Source of the DNA: Amoebophrya sp. A120
Lineage: Eukaryota; Sar; Dinophyceae; Syndiniales; Amoebophryaceae
DNA length: 40,822 bases
Reading direction: 5' to 3'
NCBI GenBank assembly: GCA_905178155.1
Contig: CAJINV010000005.1
Span: 1-40,822 of the forward strand
A model generated the notes under the pieces. The model saw nothing but the letters and a program-made list of their open reading frames with translations, was not told the DNA's origin and made no database searches. This document shows, piece by piece, positions 33,848 to 40,822 of this stretch. The translations under genes were made by a program, and so were the position numbers. Numbering within the stretch: position 1 is the first letter of the stretch; each line of letters opens with the position of its first letter.

Positions 33848-36800
33848 TTACTCCGGCGCAGCAGCATGTTGTCCGCCTACGTTTTCATCCCGCACTTGGG
33901 CTTCTGGTGTCCCCTCACGTCTTCTCTTGGCCTCCGTGCCGACAACATTACCTCCATCCGAACCTGGACTTTCTGCACCTCCCGCAGTTTGAAGATTTGC
34001 AGCAGCGGCCTTCGTTTGTATCTTGTCAAGTTTCTGCGCATTTTTCCCTATTCCTGCATATTCAGACGCGGCGACATCATCCCGGCCCGGCGGTTTCCAG
34101 CCGCCCGTGTGTCGCAAATCCAGGTGGATAGCCGCGCAGAGACGGAACAACGCGACGCACTCTTCCCTGCGCTCTTCGGTCTTCGCGTCGGAAATTTCGA
34201 AAATGGCACTGTGTTGTGTGTTTGGCATGAATATGTAAATGGCAAAAAATACGAGCAAAAAGTAAAGAGGAATTCTCATTGAAGCATTTTTTTCAATACT
34301 CAAAGTTCTCCTTTTCGCAGACGTGGTTTCGCGTCGACTCTCCCTTGTCAATAGTGACCGCTTCTTGCTCGCCGGGTTCGCGTTCAGCCGCGTCGCCCTC
34401 GGTGGCGGATGACGATTTCGACTGCTGCTGCGTGCCACTTGATGGGTCCGATGAACCTGCAGCGATAGGAAACCAGTACAGATCATCAGCGGTCTCTCGT
34501 CCAGTCAGCATGCGTAGCAGGCCAAAGCTATCCGGATGCGGCAGAAGTGGCGTTACCCAGACATCGTCTTCCGCCGCCTCGTACTGTGAACCAAACTCCG
34601 CTGCCAAGTGTGCCTTTAGCGCTGCCCGGTCGGAGAATATTTGCCCAGGGGGGCAGACGTGATCCTGTCTTGGCGGAAGTCGGTTCAGATGAATCGTCCG
34701 GCGCGGGCGAAACGCACGCTCTGCATGCAAGCTTGCAGCTTTGATTAGCCGATCCTTTGGTGTTCGACCACGTTGTGGCAGGACCAGCGCGGGATCAACG
34801 GGCGACAGAATGTACTCGCTGACGTCCTTGAAAAATTCCTTGGCGAGACTTGGATCTGCGGCCGCGTCTTGCAGCGGCGGGGCGTACGCTGGATCAAATA
34901 TTGATGACGTGGTTGCGACTAAATCGAGCTCCTCGAGATACCAGTGCACCGAAACCCGAGGCGCTCCACAGCGAATCGCAATCGCACAAAGCCATTGGGC
35001 AAGAAAAGCAGTATGAAGCTCCTCGTCGCGACTGGCTCCGACCGAAATTCCGCTTCCACTCGGCCGCGAAGTGCCCGCAGCAAAAAGGCTTGCTGCTGAC
35101 GCCGCAGACAAGACCGGAATGGAGAACGGAGGCTCTGGGCGTGGTGTGCCCGATCGGGATGCTACGCTTGTGGCGAGAAGTTCCGCTTGCTCGGCGTGTC
35201 CTAGGAGCTGCAGATCTGCAAACCGGTAGCCGTGCCGCAGTGGAAATACCAGCTGCCAGTGAAAATCAACAGCGGACAGCACCTCGTCCCTCTTCCACTG
35301 CGCCACCCAGAATGTCTCCTCACAGCGCCAGGGATTCATTCCGGAAGCCCCAGCAGGACAAAAAAGCGGATTCCCCTTTTCGACATCGACGCGTTCACGT
35401 GGTTCGTCGCTGAATAGGCTCGCAGCCCTTTCTCGTCCGACGATTAAATACCTCAACGTTTGAAGGAGGGCGTTGTACATCTTTCGCCGATTTTCACTTT
35501 GCCAGCTTGAAACTTTGTTGCTGGTGCTCGAGCTGATGCTGATCTCGTTCATTTCGTAATATGCACGTCCGAAAAATGCCTCGCACAACAACCTCGTCGG
35601 TCGTTGAGCTTACAGGAAGGAAAAACAAGACTGCCTGGTTTACTATACTTACAATTTAGATGTTGTGGCATCGCCTGAACTGACTGTAGCTGCTTCAGCT
35701 ACTGCATGCAATTCCAAGTCGATGCACTATGCACATAGGGCAAATTTCAAATGCGGTTTTCGTGGCGAGTTGTCGTGGCGTTTCTTCTTGTTTGTGATTG
35801 CGAGATCTTCCTTGCATTTTCAAAGGCACCTTGTAAGCACGATAAGTACGAAGTAACAGAGTTGAATCAAGATTCCATAAGGGTGGAGCAAGGTAGCAGA
35901 GCGGGCACGGCGAGGCTTTGTTGTGCTCTGCGTTTTTCACTTCGCCTGCCGCGTCGAGCTTGTGATACCGCTCAAAGTCAGACACTGTAGCGGCCAACGG
36001 AAAAGGAAACAGGTGCTGCATTTTCCTCACAATCTTCCCCATCTCTTTGAACTCGTAACCGTAGCGGATGCTCTCACCAGAACAGTTTACCCAATAGACT
36101 GTAAGGGCATCCAGAATCTCCAAACGGCACTGCAGCGGACAGCGGTGTCTGGGATTTCGTGGCTCGAGTTTGCCGCGTAGGACGGTCTTGAGCATCTCTC
36201 CGCGTGTGGCCGTCCAGTCACGCGCATTTCTGTCCTCCAGCCACCGGCGCTTCTGTACACGCAACGCGCCGTCCCAACTTCGAGGAAGAAGAAAATCCAC
36301 ACTCTCTGTATAACAAGCTCAGAAATTAAATTTGAAAAAAAGTTTTAGCTCACCTTCTTAGCTAAAATTCATTGTAATTTAGGTTGATGTTTAAACTGGA
36401 TAGCTCAGCAGGCTTCTGGCGCATTGCGGATGCGTGCATCCGCAAGACGCCAGGAGCCTGCTGGCTAAAACACATTTTGAAAATTTAATTTCTGAGCTTT
36501 TTATACTCCGCTATCAGTTGCTGCTTGTCAGCAACGGTGGTCGACATCGCATTGAACTCATCCTCAAGACACCCGTCAGTCTGCGACCGCTTCGTATCTC
36601 TTTCCTGTTTAATATCTCTGAGCCGTTGATCACGTTGTCGCCCGTCCTCGAATCGATCGGCATTCGGATGCTTCATTCTCGCTTTATGAACTTTCTCCGC
36701 TTCTTCGGCCTGCTGCCACGCTTCCGCGTTCCAAACTGCCTCGTCGATCTGGCGAAAGTCCGGTATGTTCACCCGCTGGCAGGCAGGCGGCACAATCAAC

Positions 36801-39800
36801 TCGATTACGCCGAGTTGCCCGAGAGGAATTTTCAACCACCGCTGTTGTTTCGACTCAGCCTTAGCAAGAGCAGCAACAGATCCTTTTTTTCTTTTGTTGT
36901 GTTCCAGCAAGGTAACAAAAGTGGACCGCTGCTCCATTTCATAATTATAGGAGCGAAATGGCAGCGACATCACCAGCGGGTTCTCGTGTACGCCTTTCTC
37001 TTCATCTGTATCAAGATCGAAGTTGGTATACACCAAGTGGCGATTCAGGGATCTGCCGTCACTTCCCTCCGACGACCTAAAACTGCTGACCACTCCAGCA
37101 ACCGTGCGGCTCTCTGGTCCACACGGAAGAGATGAAAAGTCGCACGAGCCACCAAGGCCGGCTCGTTTATTACTGATGCTGGTTGGTGAGATCGCCTTCG
37201 CCACGGAAAAATCCTTCTGAAACCCGTATGCCTTCTGCTGATCCAGTTGGGAAAGGGAGTTCTTGCCAGCAGAGAGCGTGTCACCATAGTCCTTGCAGCT
37301 GTCCATAAACTGTTGAAGATGCGCCAGAGCCGCTCGGTCAGCATTGCCATCGTCTGCGTCAGTCAAAAAGCCGTCTGGTCCCTCGGAGTCAAAAAGCGGC
37401 AGCGCCAAAGCATCCTCCACCATCTGCAGTCGCGATCCGCACACCAGAGCCAGTGCCCTGCTACTTGATGCTTCAGGGGGAGGGTGAAAGCTGTCGGCCT
37501 TGGGCTTTCTTGAAAGCTGAAGCTGCGTGCGCCAGCGGGCGGGGGGCAAGCGGTCGAGTGCTTCAAAATCACCGCCACGCATAGAGTCCGCGTCGAGGCT
37601 AAACTCAAATTGGGTTTTTTCAAAGCCAGGGAACTCCACGGTCGGAAAAATGCGTGGTCGGTAGTGTACTGCTGCAGGATGCACGGATTGTCGGCCTGCT
37701 TCTAGCAAGGTTGTTTCTCGCTCTTTCTCTAGAGACTGTTTCGCAATGGCCGGTCGGTCTTGTGGCTGGAGAAGAGCGGCCTTCTTGTTGGTCGACACTG
37801 TACCGCAATCCACAGGCCCGTTAGTGTGTGGCTCAGAATTGCCATCAGGCTTGTCTTCGGGGATGAAGCCGAGCTGTTGCTGGGCGACGCTCTCAGCGAT
37901 CAGTTTATCGCATTGACGGAGTCGCTGCGCTTGGTGCGGCTTGAGTGGCTGATCGGGGCCGTCGCTGCGCAGCGGAAAAATATCCAGGTTGCAATACCGT
38001 TCATATGACGGAAACACTACGGACCCCCCGCCCGACATGAACTTCTGGTTGTCCCAGAGCTTCTGCAATTCTGCTCTCAGCCGCTGTGCCTGACAGGTTT
38101 GATCGTCATCGTTGTCAAAAGTGAGACGCCAGTGCGTGCCATCAAAATCGTAGATAGCATCTGGTCTCGTCGCCATACTGCCTTCTCGCTCGTACGACCG
38201 GGATACGGCGGATTCGCTGAATCCCTTCTCCAGCAGCCTCCGCCGCTCCTCCTTTATAACGATTTCCAACAGATTGGGGCGCTTGCGGTCGTTACCCTCA
38301 ACGTGGTGGCGGAGATCAAACTGCAACTTCTGGCTATCAAACACCTTCGACTTCGCCTTCTCTGGGACGCACTGTTGCAGCGTTGGCAAAAGTTCGCGCA
38401 GTAGTGGCCATCTATCTGGGAGTGGGATTTCCTCTCGAACTCGCAGAATGCGAAACACACCGATGGCACAGTGTCCCTTGAAATGTGCACGGTATGTCGC
38501 TGGGTTCTTGATATCCGCCCCCCGAACAAGCCCAACCAGGTGCAGATTCCGCGCAATATCAGAAACCACCGTCGTAGGTGTAGCTTGAGCGCCAGCGTCA
38601 CGGTCCCGGTCACTCTGGTTCTGCATATGTTCTCCGCATCGGTCATCCTTCGTCTCACAATCGATGTTCTCATGGTCGCTGACAGCAGCCTTGTCTTTTC
38701 CATCGCCACAGAGGTGTTGGAAACTTAGCGGCACTTCATTGCGGGACACGGCTGCCGGGAGGTATTCAGCACTGTCGCCGGCCGCAAGCGTGGAATGTCC
38801 TGAAAGGTGGAAGCTCGTCTGAAGTGACCCGTCCATATCTGCAGAGGCCGTGTGGGCGTCGCTCCACAAACCCGGAAAACAGACCAAGAGCGTCCCCGCT
38901 GTACGGAACCGGTTGTCGTTAAGCTCTCGTAGCACGTCACAATCGGCCTCAGGGTAGTACTCGCTGGGCATCTGCCAACGACCATAACCAAAACCGTATG
39001 CCCCCTTTTCTGCGCTCATATTTTCAATGTCGCTGTACGGGGATTTGTCGCCGACATTCGAAAAAACTGCGCCGGCTTTGGCTGCGTAGCGCACTTTCAT
39101 CGCTTCATAGTCAGCCGTCTCGTCGTCTGTTTTCTCGTCATCCAACTGATCGCTCGCCCGCTTCTTGTTGAGCTTCTGCGCAACGTAGTTCCGCTTCGTA
39201 GTGTCAGAAACGTAGTGATGCTGCCACGCGTCATCTGGAACCACCTGCGCAGCGCGATCATCCGGCTGGTCGTGCATCCCTCCAGCGTCTAGGCGTGCAA
39301 ATTCGAGCTCCACCGGATACGGATAATCTAGCTCCCTTTGCAGCCGCTCAGCAACGCCGGCCTCCTGTAGGACGTCGGCGAGGTGTTTGGTTCCACACGA
39401 AATGTCGACCTCTCTGCTCGCGAGTGACCTTGTCAACAGGTGGCGCCGCTTCGCCTTCGCCGGCGTGGTGACGTCAGAAATAAAAAGCTCCTCCTGGTGG
39501 TCCTCGCACGCCGTCAACCCCGGAAAAAGAATTGACGGGTTGGGGTGCCAGAACAAGTCGTCATTTCCAGCAAGGTAGTTGCAGCTGCGCGCCTTCCCAT
39601 TTTCGGTTTTGCCACCCATAGTCTCATCGTACAGCGCACAAAAGAATTCGCGGTCGATTTTTTTCATTTTCTGTAGCAGCGGCTGCACACGCGACTCCTG
39701 CTCCTCCGCAATGACATCCTTGATGAAGTCTTGCACGTGAGAACGCGCCTCCCGAAGGGCGTACCAGGCTTCGAAACTATCTGCGTTGTCCTCTTTGCCA

Positions 39801-40090
39801 TTTTCCGAGAGAGCGCTTGCGTTTTTGCCGTCCGCGGTTTGCTGCTCTGCTTTGCTGCGAAGGTCTCGCGTGACTTCGCGTTGTCTGTCCTCATGTACTC
39901 CTTCGAGCAACGTGCAAAGAGGCGGTCGAACCAGGTCGAACCCTTCGCCAGTACTCTTCAGCGTCACCCGCGGAATATCCGCAACGGGGACAGTGAAGGT
40001 CGTGCAGAAATTTCCGCCAACGCCAGCCAGCGTGCGTTCCAGCACGTTCAGCCCTTTTTGCGTCTCGTCCTCCTCGGTAACCTCTGTCAT
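33848..40090 (-). CDS. Family A paralogue A-I, large uncharacterised protein, 4 exons
   Basis: Exons: 40090-36507, 36301-35969, about 35592-34300, and 34208-33848; all junctions are phase 2 and total 1857 codons including the stop. Donors are GTATAA, GTATCA and GTATTG. The acceptor of the second intron is the weakest call (CGACGAG|G at 35593; others nearby keep frame). The ATG at 40090 starts only 14 residues before the first conserved block. Motifs (approximate residues): VLERTLAGVGGNF; HLLTRSLASREVDISC to YPYPVELEFARLDAGG (217-272); GTLLVCFPGLW (393-407); LHLVGLVRGADI and GHCAIGVFRILRVR (515-556); GGGSVVFPSYERYCN and IFPLRSDGPDQPL (677-733); LDRLPPARWR (843-857); VIELIVPPACQRVNIPDF (1090-1116); RHRCPLQCRLEILDALT (1241-1262); RVSVHWYLEELD (1515-1530); PRRTIHLNRLPP (1600-1613); QYEAAEDDVWVTPL (1640-1655); VALFRLCAAIHLDL and GGWKPP (1750-1775). 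The tail has AKRRRE. It is the shortest A copy. The gene is expected to be preceded by another B gene beyond the right edge. Confidence 0.83.
36302..36506 (-). mobile_element. Introner-like intron of A-I with terminal inverted repeats
   Basis: This 205-nt intron interrupts A-I between ...LIA and VDFLLPRS. Near its ends lies a 19-bp perfect inverted repeat, AAGCTCAGAAATTAAATTT (36315-36333) against its complement (36481-36499). Inside is a second long palindrome at about 36407-36462 built on CAGCAGGCT/AGCCTGCTG and GCGGATG/CATCCGC. Short TATA-containing repeats flank the outer arms. Splicing at GA|GTATAA and AGAG|TGTGG restores a protein (LIADVDFLLPRS) that aligns without gaps to A-IV (LLADRDYIVPRT), and A-IV has no intron here. 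A DNA-transposon-like insertion used as an intron (introner or MITE) is the likely origin; this is inference from structure. Confidence 0.65.
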
Positions 40091-40822
40091 GCTGCCGGGA
40101 TTTGTGCGCCCGCACGGGTGAAAGGACCCAACTACGAGATGCGTGAAGGCGTGGCAGGAGGTGCAGCGTACAAGTCTAGAGACACGAAGTGAAGTTGAAG
40201 ATGCTTCTTCTGCGACGCCGCATAGCGCCGGCGAAGGGTATCGCTAGTTACGAAACTGATACTCGCAAACTGCTCTTGACATCACCAGACGACGCACTAA
40301 TCAGAAGAGTGCAACTACTAGAAGACGGCCAACTCGTGACTTTTCAACAGCCTTACATTTGAATAAGTATTGTTCTTTTTTTTAAAAAAAAAAAAACGCG
40401 GCAAACAAGAAAGAAACTGACACACAAAGGTGGCACAGATAGGAGTGAGGCGCACGTACGACAATCAGGAACAGAGTCGGATGATGATGGAGACTGAACA
40501 GAACAGCTACATTCATATCGTCAAAGAACACTTTGCTTTCATCTCTAACAGCCACCGCATTCACCTTATGGTTACGTTAATTTCCTTCACGGCGAGTATC
40601 GATAAAGTGGTGGGCGAGGGCGAAACACTAGCAACAGCTAGCCGCCCTTTTTGTTATGTAGTTGGTGTCCGCGACACCTCGAGCCAGTATGCACATGGAG
40701 ACGTGACGGCGCCAGCCGCGGGCCCCCTGCAGGGAAGATCATGGGCAAGCAGCTGCCGCAGCAGGCTACCCCCATGTCATCGATTTCGTGCAAACCTTTG
40801 CACGCACGTGTGGGCAAGGTCC
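40091..40822. other. Right-edge spacer upstream of A-I
   Basis: No supportable gene. It contains a T8A13 run (about 40376-40396) that can fold on itself, and a GC-rich patch near 40700-40740. B-to-A spacers elsewhere in the array are 640-1204 bp, so a B gene could begin just past the window edge; the last bases show no B motif. Confidence 0.45.

Noticed and set aside
34209-34299. Apparent membrane helix (IPLYFLLVFFAIYIFM) ahead of the A-I C-terminal domain
   Set aside because: This stretch is the translated pyrimidine-rich part of the last A-I intron; splicing GA|GTATTG to CACAG|T removes it and restores the alignment with the paralogues.
36302-36506. Non-canonical excision of the A-I intron at its flanking TATA repeats
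   Set aside because: It would add three residues relative to A-IV, whereas GT-AG splicing gives a gapless match, so canonical splicing is preferred.
1-40822. Bacterial operon or phage interpretation of the one-strand gene cluster
   Set aside because: Paralogue-consistent GT-AG introns, 0.6-1.2 kb AT-rich spacers, absence of ribosome-binding sites and a eukaryotic N-glycan mannosidase argue against it.

Overview
The window looks like nuclear DNA of a unicellular eukaryote. It holds an ER/Golgi-type GH47 mannosidase, and the large genes are split by GT-AG introns whose donor and acceptor phases match and whose spliced products line up between paralogues. All supportable genes lie on the minus strand, in one unidirectional cluster with spacers of about 0.6-1.2 kb. 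A donor preference (GTAT, less often GTCA), one intron with 19-bp terminal inverted repeats, and the one-way gene order would fit an alveolate such as a dinoflagellate relative (Syndiniales/Amoebophrya-like). That placement is inference; the window has no taxonomic marker beyond this.

Layout in transcription order, right to left: A-I (40090-33848), B-I (33159-31900), A-II (31260-24319), B-II (23411-21939), A-III (about 20735-13523), B-III (12785-11508), A-IV (10431-3292). Then come a doubtful 55-codon ORF (2422-2255) and the 5' part of the GH47 mannosidase (1688 to the left edge). Family A proteins are about 1860-2290 residues long; family B proteins are 419-490 residues. The two families alternate strictly A-B-A-B-A-B-A on one strand.

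The four A paralogues are very divergent, but they share about a dozen short motifs in the same order, an intron at the same phase-2 position just before a C-terminal domain (consensus xFxxxAAxHLDFxxxxGW[KR]P), and a basic KRR-type tail. The three B paralogues share an N-terminal module, a segment that reads like a ubiquitin-like beta-grasp fold, acidic and basic linkers, and a C-terminal DP[DE]-x-x-L...LLFP-type block. I recognise no known family for A. The alternating arrangement, kept despite strong divergence, suggests that A and B are functional partners whose pair was duplicated as a unit. This array is the main candidate for an undescribed system in the window. The GH47 gene is an ordinary secretory-pathway neighbour at the array edge.
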